Positions 1 through 9,431 of a stretch of 64,000 nucleotides of DNA are shown one piece after another. Numbering within the stretch: position 1 is the stretch's first letter; each line of letters starts with the position of its first letter. The position numbers and the translations under genes were made by a program. The notes beneath the pieces are model-generated. The model was not told the DNA's origin, did not search any database, and saw nothing but the letters and a program-made list of their open reading frames with translations. The DNA is from an uncultured Rikenellaceae bacterium (GTDB taxonomy: Bacteria; Bacteroidota; Bacteroidia; Bacteroidales; Rikenellaceae): assembly GCA_944415565.1 (NCBI GenBank), contig CALYBQ010000010.1:124001-188000 (forward strand), in the 5' to 3' direction.

Positions 1-660
1 TTTCTGGTGTGGGTTCTCGCCGTAGCGCAACTGGGTACCTTTGTTGTAGCTGGCCCTGAATACGGGGATGTTCTCTTCCTGATTGAAGTAGTTGAATATG
101 GCGGTATCGTAACCAGAGCTCACCATAAATGCTTTGGCTGCGAAATTGCGGCGCTGCTCGAGCGTTGTCGAGCAGTCCTGAGTTTTCAGTATCTCGAGCA
201 GTTCGCCGTACTGGTCCACCGACGGGATGATTACCGTGTCCTTATAGTTCTTGGCGCCTGCGCGGATGAGCGAAATGCCGCCTATGTCTATCTTTTCGAT
301 GATGGCCTGATGTTCCGCTCCTGACGCTACCGTCTGTTCGAACGGATAGAGGTCTACGATGACGAGGTCGATTTCCGGAATGTTGTATTGTCCCATCTGC
401 TCGATGTCCTGCGGATTGTCGCGGCGTGCGAGAATACCGCCGAATACGGCCGGATGCAAGGTTTTGACCCTTCCGCCGAGGATCGACGGGTAGCCTGTGA
501 GGTTTTCTACTGCTGTTGCCTCAAGTCCCAGTTCTTCAATGAATTTCAGAGTCCCGCCAGTTGAGTAGAGCTTTACGCCGTTAGCGGCCAATGTCTTTAC
601 GATTTCGTCGAGTCCGTCCTTGTAAAATACGGAAATCAGAGCGCTTTTTATCTTTTTCAA
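1..660 (-). CDS. purH: Bifunctional AICAR transformylase / IMP cyclohydrolase PurH (N-terminal part; cut by window edge)
   Basis: The last two steps of purine synthesis: formylation of AICAR and closure of FAICAR to IMP in the cytoplasm. The visible 220 residues are the N-terminal MGS-like IMP cyclohydrolase domain, with the family signatures STGGT, GGRVKTLHP, GGILARR and DLYPFEQTVA, and they end near RYGENPHQ, where the transformylase domain begins. The rest lies outside the window. The only start codon between the upstream in-frame stop and the conserved ISVFYKDG segment is TTG at 660, giving MKKIKSALISVF. A well-formed promoter lies 35 bases upstream. The gene is divergent from gpsA. Family assignment is very safe; the TTG start is inferred from the lack of any alternative. 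Confidence 0.95.
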   Translation of the reverse strand, partial: MKKIKSALISVFYKDGLDEIVKTLAANGVKLYSTGGTLKFIEELGLEATAVENLTGYPSILGGRVKTLHPAVFGGILARRDNPQDIEQMGQYNIPEIDLVIVDLYPFEQTVASGAEHQAIIEKIDIGGISLIRAGAKNYKDTVIIPSVDQYGELLEILKTQDCSTTLEQRRNFAAKAFMVSSGYDTAIFNYFNQEENIPVFRASYNKGTQLRYGENPHQK

Positions 661-694
661 AACGTAAGGTATTATTCGATGTTAATGAATCGTA

Positions 695-726
695 CAAAGT
701 TAAAAAATCTACTGTTTCAACCCAAA
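695..726 (-). promoter_or_regulatory. Bacteroides-type promoter for purH
   Basis: On the minus strand there is TTTG (723-726), exactly 20 bases, then TAACTTTG (695-702). This matches the -33 TTTG / -7 TAnnTTTG consensus of the Bacteroidota primary sigma factor with ideal spacing. Transcription would start about 30 bases before the TTG start of purH. It is the cleanest promoter in the window. Confidence 0.7.
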
Positions 727-744
727 TAATTGAGGATATTTATC

Positions 745-752
745 TATTTTTG
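745..752 (+). promoter_or_regulatory. -7 box of gpsA-pgi promoter
   Basis: TATTTTTG fits TAnnTTTG and sits 32 bases before the gpsA ATG. No convincing -33 TTTG lies 19-21 bases upstream, so only the -7 element is supported. Confidence 0.4.
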
Positions 753-784
753 CCGATACTTAACTTTTGGAAGGGGAAAACCCT

Positions 785-1798
785 ATGGGAACCGAGTATA
801 GGATAGATAAAAAAGCGCGTTGCGCGGTGATCGGATACGGCAGTTGGGCGACCGCCATCGTAAAGGTCCTCCTCGAGAACGAGGAGAGGGTAGGGTGGTA
901 TATCCGGCGTGCCGATGTGATAGACCATATCGCACGCAACGGGCATAACCCCCGTTACATTCCCAATGCGGAACTCGATACTTCGCGGCTCGATATGTCG
1001 CATGACATCGACAGTGTAGTCGAAGCTGCCGACATCGTTATATTGGCCGTCCCTTCCGCGTTTTTGCAAATGATGCTCGAACCGCTGACCGTATCGCTGG
1101 CGGACAAGTTCGTCGTCTCGGCCATCAAAGGGATAATACCTGAGGGCTATGTGACGATTGCCGAGTATGTGAACGAACGTTACGGCTTGCCTTACGACCA
1201 GATAGGTATAATCGCCGGGCCCAGCCATTCGGAGGAAGTGTCGCAGGAGCGCCTGTCTTACCTGACGCTGGTGTGCAAGAATCCGGAGAACGCCGCGATA
1301 CTGTGTGAAAAACTGTCAACTCCTTATATCATTACGAATCCATCGACCGACATATACGGTACGGAATACGCTGCCGTACTGAAGAACATATATGCCATAT
1401 GCGCCGGTATATCGGTGGGGCTCGGCTACGGGGATAACTTTTTGGCCGTGCTCATATCCAATGCAGCCATAGAGATGAACAGGTTTTTGAACGAGAGTTA
1501 TCCGTCGGAGCGCAATACGAGTGCGTCGGCATACCTCGGCGACCTGCTCGTGACGGGGTATTCGAAGTTCAGCCGTAACCGTGAGTTCGGTATGATGATA
1601 GGGCGCGGTTACAGCGTCGAGCGGGCGCAGGCCGAGATGGAGATGGTGGCCGAGGGATATTTCGCCGCAGAGTGCATAATGCAGGTAAACAAGCGTTTCG
1701 GGATAGAGATGCCCATTGCGGAGTGCGTGCACCGCATCCTGTACGGCGGTCGTCCGGCAAGGGACGAAATCGAGAAGATGACTAAGAAACTAATATAA
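785..1798 (+). CDS. gpsA: NAD(P)-dependent glycerol-3-phosphate dehydrogenase
   Basis: Reduces dihydroxyacetone phosphate to sn-glycerol-3-phosphate for phospholipid synthesis, in the cytoplasm. The product has 337 residues, usual for the family. The N-terminal Rossmann fold shows [13 protein letters not shown] near residues 18-30. Further on come VPSAFLQ, the catalytic Lys region AIKGI, the family signature GPSHSEEV, and a C-terminal helical domain containing [11 protein letters not shown] 785 is chosen because the conserved fold starts soon after it and because the upstream TTG at 767 would add only a few unconserved residues. It is followed 13 bases later by pgi, so the two are probably cotranscribed. 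Confidence 0.93.
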   Translation: MGTEYRIDKKARCAVIGYGSWATAIVKVLLENEERVGWYIRRADVIDHIARNGHNPRYIPNAELDTSRLDMSHDIDSVVEAADIVILAVPSAFLQMMLEPLTVSLADKFVVSAIKGIIPEGYVTIAEYVNERYGLPYDQIGIIAGPSHSEEVSQERLSYLTLVCKNPENAAILCEKLSTPYIITNPSTDIYGTEYAAVLKNIYAICAGISVGLGYGDNFLAVLISNAAIEMNRFLNESYPSERNTSASAYLGDLLVTGYSKFSRNREFGMMIGRGYSVERAQAEMEMVAEGYFAAECIMQVNKRFGIEMPIAECVHRILYGGRPARDEIEKMTKKLI

Positions 1799-1811
1799 AT
1801 CCGAAACTGAA

Positions 1812-3155
1812 ATGGAAATTATCAAGATCGACACATCGAAGACTTCCGAAGCCATTGCCGCATCGGAGATTTCGGCGCTTTCGCAGGCTGCCGTGGATGC
1901 GAACAAACTTCTGCACAACAAACAGGGAAAAGGCAATGATTTCCTCGGGTGGGTTAACCTGCCGTCGTCTATCACGACCGCCGAGTTGGCTGAGATAGAC
2001 CGTGTCGCCAAGTCGCTGCGCGGCAAGGCCGAAGTGGTTGTTGCTGTCGGGATCGGCGGTTCGTACCTTGGCGCGAAGGCGGTACTCGAAGCCATGAGCA
2101 ACAGTTTCCCGCAGTTGGTGAAGAAAGAGAGTGATCCGGTAGTCGTTTTCGCAGGTGAGAACCTCAGTGAGGATTATACTTGCGAACTTCTCGACGCCCT
2201 CAAGAACTACTCTTTTGCCGTTATAGTGATTTCGAAATCGGGAACGACGACCGAACCGGCTATCGCTTTTCGTGTGCTGCGTGCTGAAGTGGAAAAACGT
2301 TACGGTAAGAAAGAGGCTGCCGAACGTATCGTGGCTATCACCGATGCCAAACGCGGTGCGCTCAAGAAACTCGCTACCGATGAAGGATACGACACGTTCG
2401 TTATTCCGGACGATGTGGGTGGCCGTTTCTCAGTGCTTACTCCGGTAGGTCTGCTTCCGCTGGCTGTCGCAGGGGTGAACGTAGCGGAGTTGGTTCGCGG
2501 CGCGCAGGATATGGAAAAGGCTACGGCCGACGGCGTATCGTTCGAGAAGAACCCTTCAATGCAGTATGCAGCCGCACGTAACGCACTTTATAATAAAGGG
2601 TACAAGATAGAGATATTGGCGAGCTACGAGCCGAAACTCCAATATATAGCCGAGTGGTGGAAGCAGCTTTACGGCGAGAGCGAAGGTAAGGAAGGTAAAG
2701 GTATCTTCCCGGCGAGCGTGACTCTCACGGCTGACCTTCACTCTATGGGACAGTATATTCAGGAGGGTGAGCGCACGCTTTTCGAAACGGTAATCAGCGT
2801 GGCTAAACCGAAGAACAAGGTTGTCGTTGAAAAGGATGCAGATGACCTCGACGGGCTGAATTTTCTTGCCGGCAAGCGCATCGGTGAGATCAACCATATG
2901 GCGGAGCTTGGTGTGACCATCGCGCACGTAGACGGCGGTGTACCTAATATCCGCATCGAGATTCCCGAAATAAACGAGTATTACATCGGCGCGCTTCTCT
3001 ATTTCTTTGAAAAAGCTTGCGGTATCAGCGGATACATACTCGGTGTGAACCCGTTCGACCAGCCGGGTGTGGAGGCGTATAAGAAGAATATGTTCGCGCT
3101 TCTCGATAAGCCGGGATACGAAAAAGAGTCGGCCGAGATTCGCAAAAGGTTGTAA
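1812..3155 (+). CDS. pgi: Glucose-6-phosphate isomerase
   Basis: Interconverts glucose-6-phosphate and fructose-6-phosphate in glycolysis and gluconeogenesis. At 447 residues it belongs to the short bacterial class (about 450 residues) rather than the 550-residue E. coli type. Phosphosugar-binding SIS motifs are visible: [11 protein letters not shown] near residue 80, [10 protein letters not shown] near 145, and [16 protein letters not shown] near 203. The C-terminal half carries the conserved GEINHMAE and [11 protein letters not shown] segments; the latter holds the catalytic Lys. It ends at a strong hairpin terminator. Confidence 0.96.
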   Translation: MEIIKIDTSKTSEAIAASEISALSQAAVDANKLLHNKQGKGNDFLGWVNLPSSITTAELAEIDRVAKSLRGKAEVVVAVGIGGSYLGAKAVLEAMSNSFPQLVKKESDPVVVFAGENLSEDYTCELLDALKNYSFAVIVISKSGTTTEPAIAFRVLRAEVEKRYGKKEAAERIVAITDAKRGALKKLATDEGYDTFVIPDDVGGRFSVLTPVGLLPLAVAGVNVAELVRGAQDMEKATADGVSFEKNPSMQYAAARNALYNKGYKIEILASYEPKLQYIAEWWKQLYGESEGKEGKGIFPASVTLTADLHSMGQYIQEGERTLFETVISVAKPKNKVVVEKDADDLDGLNFLAGKRIGEINHMAELGVTIAHVDGGVPNIRIEIPEINEYYIGALLYFFEKACGISGYILGVNPFDQPGVEAYKKNMFALLDKPGYEKESAEIRKRL

Positions 3156-3182
3156 TCTTTTTTGATGTAGTGACGATATGGA

Positions 3183-3216
3183 CGGGCTGACTTCGGTTAG
3201 CCCGCCTTTGTTTTTG
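3183..3216 (+). terminator. Rho-independent terminator after pgi
   Basis: A 9-bp stem (CGGGCTGAC / GTTAGCCCG, one G-T wobble) closed by a TTCG tetraloop (3183-3204), followed by CCTTTGTTTTTG. It begins 27 bases after the pgi stop. Confidence 0.8.
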
Positions 3217-3235
3217 CTTTGGGATGGGGACAATA

Positions 3236-3266
3236 AAAACGGCCGATACTCAGTATCGACCGTTTT
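3236..3266. terminator. Bidirectional hairpin between pgi and infC
   Basis: AAAACGG ... CCGTTTT with an inner CGATAC/GTATCG stem. A-rich on one side and T-rich on the other, so it can serve as a terminator for infC on the minus strand and as a second stop for pgi. Confidence 0.6.
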
Positions 3267-3290
3267 GTTATTGGAATGACGCTGGGGATG

Positions 3291-3875
3291 CTATTTTTTC
3301 GGTTTCGGTGCGAGCATCATGGTCATGCGCTTGCCTTCGAGCTTCGGCATCATCTCCACTTTCGCCAACTCTTCGAGGTCGGTTGCGAAACGCAGCAACA
3401 ATATTTCACCCTGCTCCTTGAATACTATGGAACGACCGCGGAAGAATACATACGCCTTCACCTTCGCTCCCTCCTGAAGGAAGTTCTGGGCGTGCTTCAA
3501 CTTGAAGTTGTAGTCGTGGTCGTCGGTTTGAGGTCCGAAACGTATCTCTTTAACGACTACCTTCACGGCCTTGGCCTTGATTTCTTTGGCCTTTTTCTTC
3601 TGGTGGTACAGGAATTTCTGGTAATCGGCTATGCGCGCGACTGGGGGGTCGGCGTTAGGCGATATCTCTATGAGGTCGAGTTCCATCTCGTCGGCGAGCC
3701 TGAGCGCGTCGCGGATGGACATTACTTCCGGTTTTTCAATGTTGTCCCCCACGACCCTTACCTGCGGCGCCGTGATGTTTTCGTTAATCTTATGTAAAGC
3801 CTCTTTTTCAGGCCTTCTCGGTCCCCTCGGCTCGATTCTTTTAGGCTTCGGGTGGAAAGGTTTTGGTCCAGCTAT
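3291..3875 (-). CDS. infC: Translation initiation factor IF-3, apparently with an ATA start codon
   Basis: IF-3 binds the 30S subunit, prevents 50S joining and checks start-codon/initiator-tRNA pairing. The N-domain has [17 protein letters not shown] and the C-domain [21 protein letters not shown], ending in KPKK. The conserved N-domain extends well upstream of the first GTG, and the frame has no ATG, GTG or TTG between the in-frame stop and that GTG. ATA at 3875-3873 lies 8 bases after AGGAGG (3884-3889), a strong Shine-Dalgarno that is rare in this phylum, so ATA is taken as the start (194 residues, [14 protein letters not shown]). Non-canonical infC starts are known to allow IF-3 to repress its own translation. 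rpmI and rplT, its usual partners, are not downstream. Confidence 0.9.
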   Translation of the reverse strand: MAGPKPFHPKPKRIEPRGPRRPEKEALHKINENITAPQVRVVGDNIEKPEVMSIRDALRLADEMELDLIEISPNADPPVARIADYQKFLYHQKKKAKEIKAKAVKVVVKEIRFGPQTDDHDYNFKLKHAQNFLQEGAKVKAYVFFRGRSIVFKEQGEILLLRFATDLEELAKVEMMPKLEGKRMTMMLAPKPKK

Positions 3876-3883
3876 AGCTTTGT

Positions 3884-3889
3884 CCTCCT
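3884..3889 (-). promoter_or_regulatory. Strong Shine-Dalgarno deciding the infC start
   Basis: AGGAGG on the minus strand, 8 bases before ATA (3875). Most genes in the window lack such a sequence, so its presence here points to special initiation on a rare start codon. Confidence 0.7.
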
Positions 3890-3944
3890 GTTGGTTTGTT
3901 AAACGTTAAAATATTTTGGCGTAAATATATGCAATAAATATACA

Positions 3945-3994
3945 AAATAAATTGCATGCCCGCAAAAAAACGTTTCCGGGCATGCAATTTATTT
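3945..3994 (-). terminator. 18-bp perfect inverted repeat ending thrS
   Basis: Left arm 3945-3962 and right arm 3977-3994 are exact reverse complements around a 14-base loop. On the minus strand the hairpin is followed by TTGTATATTTATT. It overlaps the thrS stop codon and separates thrS from infC, so infC needs its own promoter or read-through. Confidence 0.65.
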
Positions 3995-5939
3995 ATGCTT
4001 GCTTCGCCTTATCTATCTCTTTGCTTACGAGGTCGGTCAGCATGTCGGCGAATGCCTCTTTGGTCATTGCGCCCTTGTCGCCTTCGCCCTGTACGCGGAC
4101 GGATACCGTCCCCTGCTCCTGTTCCTTTTCGCCTACGATCAGCAGGAACGGAATACGCTTGAGCTCGTTGTCGCGTATCTTGCGGCCGATCTTTTCGTTG
4201 CGGTCGTCGATATTCGCACGGACGTCACGTGTCTTGAGGTACGCGACCACCTCCTCGGCGTATGAATTGAACTTCTCGCTGATGGGCATTACAACCACTT
4301 GGTCGGGGGCGAGCCAAAGCGGGAATTTGCCTGCCGTATGCTCAAGAAGCACAGCCACGAAACGTTCCATCGAGCCGAATGGCGCACGGTGGATCATGAT
4401 AGGGCGGTGTTGCTTGTCGTCAGCGCCGGTGTAGGTCAGGTCGAAACGTTCCGGTAGATTGTAGTCCACCTGTATCGTGCCGAGCTGCCATTTGCGGCCG
4501 ATGGCGTCGCGTACCATGAAGTCGAGCTTCGGTCCGTAGAACGCGGCTTCGCCGTATTCTACCACGGCATCGAGTCCTTTGTCCTTGGTTGCCTGCATGA
4601 TGGCGTTCTCCGCCTTTTCCCAGTTCTCGTCCGAGCCGATATATTTTTCCTTGTTGTTAGGGTCACGGAGTGAGATCTGGGCGTCGAAGTTCTCGAAATT
4701 CAGCGTCTTGAAGATGTAAAGAACGATGTCGATTACCTTCTTGAACTCGTCGAGCAACTGATCCGGACGAACGAACATATGCGCGTCGTCCTGCGTGAAC
4801 CCGCGCACACGGGTAAGGCCGTGAAGCTCGCCGCTCTGCTCGTAACGGTAGACGGTACCGAATTCCGCGAAGCGGATAGGCAGGTCTTTGTATGAGCGCG
4901 GTTTCGTACGATATATCTCGCAGTGGTGCGGGCAGTTCATGGGTTTGAGGAGGTATTCCTCGCCCTCGATAGGGGTGTGTATCGGTTGGAACGAGTCCTT
5001 GCCGTATTTAGCGTAATGTCCCGACGTTACATAGAGGTCTTTCATACCGATATGCGGTGTGATGACCTGTTCGTACCCGTAGTCTTTCTGTACGGCGCGG
5101 AGAAAATTTTCGAGACGTTCGCGCAACGCGGCGCCTTTCGGCAGCCACAACGGAAGACCCTGTCCCACGCGCTGGCTGAAGGCAAAGAGTTCGAGTTCCT
5201 TGCCGAGCTTGCGGTGGTCGCGTTTTTTAGCTTCCTCCAGAAGTGCGAGGTATTCGTCGAGCAGCGATTTCTTCGGGAAAGTGATGCCGTATATACGGGT
5301 GAGCATCTTGTTCTTCTCGTCGCCGCGCCAGTATGCGCCTGCCACCGACATGAGCTTTATCGCCTTGATCGGGCTGGTGTTGGGCAGGTGAGGACCGCGG
5401 CACAGGTCGGTGAACGATCCGTTGGTGTAGAACGTGATCGTTCCGTCTTCGAGGTCCTCGATGAGTTCGCATTTATATTGGTCTCCCTTGTCCTTGAAGG
5501 TCTTGAGGGCTTCTGCTTTCGCTACCTCTTTACGCACGAGGGGCTCTTTGTTAGCTGCCAGCTGGCGCATCTTCTCTTCGATCTTGGGCAGGTCGGCCTC
5601 GGTGATCGGTGTGGGCGAGTCCACGTCGTAGTAGAACCCGTTTTCGATACTCGGGCCGATACCGAATTTGATACCCGGATACAGTTCTTGCAGCGCTTCT
5701 GCCATGAGGTGCGACGATGTGTGCCAGAAAGTGCGTTTGCCTTCTGCGTCGTCCCACTTGCGGAGTTTGATCGAGGCGTCGGTGTCGATAGGTTTTTGGA
5801 TGTCCCAAGTTTCGCCGTTTACCGTTGCTACGATGACCTCTTGTGCGAGCCTCTGGCTGAGGCTTTCCGCTATCTGGAGCGGAGTCGTTCCCTTAGCGTA
5901 CTCACGAACGCCGCCATCGGGGAAAGTGATCTTTATCAT
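3993..5939 (-). CDS. thrS: Threonyl-tRNA synthetase
   Basis: Charges tRNA-Thr in the cytoplasm. The 648 residues carry the whole family layout: an N-terminal TGS domain (about 1-62), the editing domain with [11 protein letters not shown] near residue 73 and the downstream DLCRGPH site, the class II catalytic core with the zinc ligand in [10 protein letters not shown], motif 2 around [16 protein letters not shown], and motif 3 APFGSMERF. The C-terminal anticodon-binding domain begins near ADQVVV-type sequence ([11 protein letters not shown]). It is downstream of pdxA on the same strand (126-base gap) and upstream of infC, a common thrS-infC neighbourhood. No clear own promoter was seen. Confidence 0.97.
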   Translation of the reverse strand: MIKITFPDGGVREYAKGTTPLQIAESLSQRLAQEVIVATVNGETWDIQKPIDTDASIKLRKWDDAEGKRTFWHTSSHLMAEALQELYPGIKFGIGPSIENGFYYDVDSPTPITEADLPKIEEKMRQLAANKEPLVRKEVAKAEALKTFKDKGDQYKCELIEDLEDGTITFYTNGSFTDLCRGPHLPNTSPIKAIKLMSVAGAYWRGDEKNKMLTRIYGITFPKKSLLDEYLALLEEAKKRDHRKLGKELELFAFSQRVGQGLPLWLPKGAALRERLENFLRAVQKDYGYEQVITPHIGMKDLYVTSGHYAKYGKDSFQPIHTPIEGEEYLLKPMNCPHHCEIYRTKPRSYKDLPIRFAEFGTVYRYEQSGELHGLTRVRGFTQDDAHMFVRPDQLLDEFKKVIDIVLYIFKTLNFENFDAQISLRDPNNKEKYIGSDENWEKAENAIMQATKDKGLDAVVEYGEAAFYGPKLDFMVRDAIGRKWQLGTIQVDYNLPERFDLTYTGADDKQHRPIMIHRAPFGSMERFVAVLLEHTAGKFPLWLAPDQVVVMPISEKFNSYAEEVVAYLKTRDVRANIDDRNEKIGRKIRDNELKRIPFLLIVGEKEQEQGTVSVRVQGEGDKGAMTKEAFADMLTDLVSKEIDKAKQA

Positions 5940-6065
5940 TCTGTCTGTTTTTATGTTTTTGCCGCCCGTTTGTCGCGGGATACAAACCCCCGGCCGGCTG
6001 TTGTTTAATTGTTTAAGAGCTTGGTTGGCTATTGCCGTGGCAGACTCCCTGCCGGATGTCGCCGG

Positions 6066-7169
6066 TTAGTCGTTGTCCGGTTGTTCCGGTAGCTTGAGGT
6101 CCTTGACCGAGAGGTCGCGTCCTCCGCGTTCGCGCTCGAAATGGGGCAGCGGGTTGGCCGTCATCTCGGCATAGTTCTTCCTGTGGCGCAGTATGTCGAT
6201 GGCCATGTATGCCGCTTCGCGCATTGAGGTTGGGTCTGCTTTGCCCTGCCCGGCTATGTCGTAGGCTACGCCGTGGTCCGGGCTGGTGCGTACTACCGAT
6301 AGCCCTGCCGTGAAGTTCACTCCGTCCGGCGTCAGAGTCTTGAACGGTACGAGCCCTTGGTCGTGGTACATGGCCAGTACGGCGTCGTATTTTTCGTAGC
6401 TTGCCGCCGCAAAAAAACCGTCTGCCGGGAACGGTCCGAAAGCCAGTATCTTGTTTTTGTTGGCTTCTATGATTGCGGGCTTGATTATCTGCTCCTCTTC
6501 TGCTCCGAGTAGTCCGCCGTCGCCTGCGTGTGGATTGAGTGCCAATACGGCTATCTTCGGTTCGACGATGCCGAAGTCGGCGATGAGCGAATGGCGCAGG
6601 CGTCCGAGCGTTGCCACGATCTTTTCAGATGTGATGTTCCGGCTCACTTCGGCCACCGGTATGTGTATGGTGACAAGCCCGACTTTCAGCACCTCGCTAC
6701 ACATCATCATAAGCGGTTCGCCGCTGAACTCGCTGGCGAAAAACTCGGTATGCCCGGTGAAGCGGAAATCGTCGGCCTGCACGTTTTCCTTGTTGAAAGG
6801 TCCTGTGACGACAGCGTCTATAGTGCCTGCTTTCAGATCGGCTGATGCCGCGCGGAGCATGTCTGCTGCGGCCTTGCCTGCCTGCTGCGAAGATACGCCC
6901 GGCTCGATCCTGATCTCTTCGTCGATGCATGGAACGAGGTTTATTCTTTTGGGTTTCGCTTCGCCGGCATTCTTGACGGTCGTGAACTGGAAGTTTTCAG
7001 CCCCCTCAATGCCCTCCTTGTAGTACGAGAACACCTTGGCTGAGCCGTATACTACCGGCGTGAAGAGTTCCCATATGCGGTTGTCGGCCAGCATCTTGAT
7101 AACTACTTCCGGCCCTATGCCGTTTACATCGCCTAACGTGATCCCTAATTTTATTTTCTGGTCGCTCAT
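6066..7169 (-). CDS. pdxA: 4-hydroxythreonine-4-phosphate dehydrogenase
   Basis: Oxidises 4-phosphohydroxy-L-threonine to 3-amino-1-hydroxyacetone phosphate in the DXP-dependent vitamin B6 pathway. The N-terminus KLGITLGDVNGIGPEV and the middle segment TGPFNKENVQ are family signatures. Metal-binding His regions are visible in FTGHTEFFA, LNPHAGDGG and MYHDQGLVPFK, and near the end comes VRTSPDHGVAYDIAGQGKADP. ATG 7169 gives 367 residues, slightly longer than the usual 330; a longer upstream reading frame is rejected because it crosses the promoter. Divergent from dnaX with short leaders on both sides. Confidence 0.95.
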   Translation of the reverse strand: MSDQKIKLGITLGDVNGIGPEVVIKMLADNRIWELFTPVVYGSAKVFSYYKEGIEGAENFQFTTVKNAGEAKPKRINLVPCIDEEIRIEPGVSSQQAGKAAADMLRAASADLKAGTIDAVVTGPFNKENVQADDFRFTGHTEFFASEFSGEPLMMMCSEVLKVGLVTIHIPVAEVSRNITSEKIVATLGRLRHSLIADFGIVEPKIAVLALNPHAGDGGLLGAEEEQIIKPAIIEANKNKILAFGPFPADGFFAAASYEKYDAVLAMYHDQGLVPFKTLTPDGVNFTAGLSVVRTSPDHGVAYDIAGQGKADPTSMREAAYMAIDILRHRKNYAEMTANPLPHFERERGGRDLSVKDLKLPEQPDND

Positions 7170-7190
7170 TTTGCATCGTTTTACGGTCCA

Positions 7191-7198
7191 CAAAGATA
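7191..7198 (-). promoter_or_regulatory. -7 box for pdxA
   Basis: TATCTTTG on the minus strand fits TAnnTTTG, 22 bases before the pdxA ATG. No clear -33 element. Confidence 0.45.
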
Positions 7199-7220
7199 GA
7201 TAAATTTCATTATTAATTTG

Positions 7221-7228
7221 TACCTTTG
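7221..7228 (+). promoter_or_regulatory. -7 box for dnaX
   Basis: TACCTTTG fits TAnnTTTG, 18 bases before the dnaX ATG. The two divergent -7 boxes are only 22 bases apart, so the pdxA and dnaX promoters must compete or overlap. Confidence 0.45.
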
Positions 7229-7246
7229 TAAGTCGAAAGGATATCC

Positions 7247-9214
7247 ATGGACAATTTTGTAGTTTCCGCACGTAAATACAGGCCCGCGACGTTCGAATCG
7301 GTAGTAGGGCAGGGGCATATAACCGCTACGCTGAAGAACGCGATCAGCCGGGGGCAATTGGCTCACGCCTATTTGTTCTGCGGTCCGCGCGGAGTGGGAA
7401 AGACGACTTGTGCGCGTATCTTCGCCAAAGCGATCAATTGCCTGTCGCCGGTGGACAGCGAGGCGTGCGGCGAATGCGAATCGTGCAAGAGCTTCAACGA
7501 GGGGCGCAGTTTCAATATACACGAGCTCGACGCGGCTTCGAACAACTCCGTGGACGACATCCGTTCGCTGACCGAGCAGGTGCGTATCCCGCCCCAGATA
7601 GGACGTTACAGTGTCTATATAATCGACGAGGTGCATATGCTTTCGGCTTCGGCTTTCAACGCGTTTCTCAAGACGTTGGAGGAGCCGCCGGCACATGCCG
7701 TTTTCATACTTGCGACAACCGAAAAGCATAAGATAATCCCGACCATACTGTCCCGTTGCCAGATTTACGACTTCAATCGTATCAGGGTAGAGGACGGTGT
7801 GAATTACCTTAAATACATTGCGGGAAAAGAGGGCGTGGCGTTCGATGACGAGTCGCTCCACCTGATCGCCCAGAAGGCGGACGGCGGTATGCGCGATGCG
7901 CTATCCATGTTCGACAAGGCGGTTTCGTTCTGCGGTAACGACCTGCGTTTCAAAGAGGTGGCACGCACGCTGAATGTACTCGATTACGACACGTATTTTA
8001 CCGTGACATCACTTATAACGGCAGGGGATTATCCTGCCGTACTCACCGCTTTCGACGAGGTGCTGCGCGGCGGTTTTACTCCTCAGACGTTCGTCGGCGG
8101 CTTGAATGCCCATTTTCGCGATTTGTTGATGGGGAAGAATCCTCAGACGGCAGGTTTGCTCGAAGTTACGGGCGGACTGCTCGACCGTTACAAGAAACAA
8201 GGGGCCGAATGCGATGTCGGGTTCCTTTTCGAAGCCATTGCCGTGCTGACGTCGGTAGACGGGGCATTGAGAACGGCGACTAATCAAAGGCTGAATGTTG
8301 AACTGGGACTGATGAAACTCTGCGGCCTCGGTCAAAAAAAAAATGAGCGGGCGATAGCCGGCGATGCTTCGCAGGGAGATAGTGTCTCTTCTGGTGTAGT
8401 GGATAGCCCTGCGTCCGTATTTGCAGGGAGAGCCGGTTCTGCGGGTGAAGTTCCGCTGCCGGAGCTTAAAAAAGCTATGCCGAGTGCAGGGACAGTCGCT
8501 GCAAATGTGGGTTCTGCACCTGTGGTTACAGCGCCGTCAGTTTCTCCGGTATCGAAGCCGGCACAACAGAAACCATATCAAAATATAGAGCCTGTTGCGG
8601 CTGCGGCGAAAAGCGGGGAAGAGCCGAAATTTAATACTCTCAGCCAGTCGGAGAATGGCAATGCTGTTGCGCAGGAGGTTGCTGCGAAAGGCGAGCCTGT
8701 TCAAGAACGTGCTTCGCGTAATGATGCGGCGAAAACAGGCAGGATGCCAATCAAATCCATTTCCGGCGCATCTATAAGCTCTCTGCTGAACACCCCTAAA
8801 AATATACACGATGCGGTTGCTGCCGATGAAGAGGTTGTACATGTGGATGTGAAAGTCGATCCCGAAAGCGAATCTAAAATAAAGGCGGTAAGCGAGAAAT
8901 TTATCGAGAAACTCGACCGCAAGTGGCCTCGTATAGCGGTCGCACTGAGTTCTATGAGGGTGTCGGGGAACAAACTGATGGCAGTTGTTCCGACTCGGAC
9001 GCTTTACGAAGAGATAATGCGTAACCGCAGCGATGTGCTATATATGCTTGCGGACATGGCTGGCATTGATGGCATTATCGAGCTGCATGTCGATGTAAAG
9101 GAAACCGAGGGCCCTCGCAAACCCATAAAGGCCGAGGACAAAGCGAAATTCCTGACTGAGCAGAATCCCTTGATAGATTTGTTGCGAAAAAGTCTCGACC
9201 TTGATTTGGAGTAG
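7247..9214 (+). CDS. dnaX: DNA polymerase III tau (and probably gamma) subunit
   Basis: Clamp-loader ATPase subunit of the replicase. Walker A GPRGVGKT is at residues 46-53, zinc ligands Cys65, 74, 77 and 80, and Walker B/sensor in IIDEVHML and LATTEKHK with SRCQIYDF. Domain III ends around residue 360. Residues 370-560 are a low-complexity Ala/Pro/Ser linker; the C-terminal 100 residues are folded again (KIKAVSEKFIEKLDRKWP onward) and should be the tau-specific alpha-contact region. At codons 363-366 there is a run of ten A; one-base slippage (or a -1 shift) brings TGA immediately, yielding a 366-residue gamma-like protein. Full length 655 residues. Confidence 0.96.
   Translation: MDNFVVSARKYRPATFESVVGQGHITATLKNAISRGQLAHAYLFCGPRGVGKTTCARIFAKAINCLSPVDSEACGECESCKSFNEGRSFNIHELDAASNNSVDDIRSLTEQVRIPPQIGRYSVYIIDEVHMLSASAFNAFLKTLEEPPAHAVFILATTEKHKIIPTILSRCQIYDFNRIRVEDGVNYLKYIAGKEGVAFDDESLHLIAQKADGGMRDALSMFDKAVSFCGNDLRFKEVARTLNVLDYDTYFTVTSLITAGDYPAVLTAFDEVLRGGFTPQTFVGGLNAHFRDLLMGKNPQTAGLLEVTGGLLDRYKKQGAECDVGFLFEAIAVLTSVDGALRTATNQRLNVELGLMKLCGLGQKKNERAIAGDASQGDSVSSGVVDSPASVFAGRAGSAGEVPLPELKKAMPSAGTVAANVGSAPVVTAPSVSPVSKPAQQKPYQNIEPVAAAAKSGEEPKFNTLSQSENGNAVAQEVAAKGEPVQERASRNDAAKTGRMPIKSISGASISSLLNTPKNIHDAVAADEEVVHVDVKVDPESESKIKAVSEKFIEKLDRKWPRIAVALSSMRVSGNKLMAVVPTRTLYEEIMRNRSDVLYMLADMAGIDGIIELHVDVKETEGPRKPIKAEDKAKFLTEQNPLIDLLRKSLDLDLE
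8334..8343 (+). promoter_or_regulatory. A10 slippery run in dnaX (tau/gamma site)
   Basis: Ten consecutive A in frame CAA AAA AAA AAT GAG. Insertion of one A in the mRNA, or a -1 ribosomal shift, changes the reading to AAA AAA AAA TGA and stops. The run lies exactly at the junction between the ATPase/oligomerisation part and the low-complexity linker. Confidence 0.6.
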
Positions 9215-9333
9215 GCTGCCTGCTCTATCGCGTGACGTTTATGCGACCTTTGTGACGGATGCCGTTGATGTATTTTTTCTCTTGTCTGATTGCCACTGGC
9301 ATGTTAGAGGAAGTGTAGTATGATATATAATAA

Positions 9334-9365
9334 CGAGGCCCGCAGTCTGAAAACTGCGGGCCTCG
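9334..9365. terminator. Terminator between dnaX and lon
   Basis: CGAGGCCCGCAGT / ACTGCGGGCCTCG, a 13-bp perfect stem with a 6-base loop, flanked by TTTATT on one side and by AT-rich sequence on the other. It serves the two convergent genes. The rest of 9215-9431 shows no gene. Confidence 0.8.
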
Positions 9366-9431
9366 TTTATTCATCCGATGTCGGGTTTGGCTTGAAGCGC
9401 TACTTCGAATGTAAGCCGTTCGGTTGTTCCG

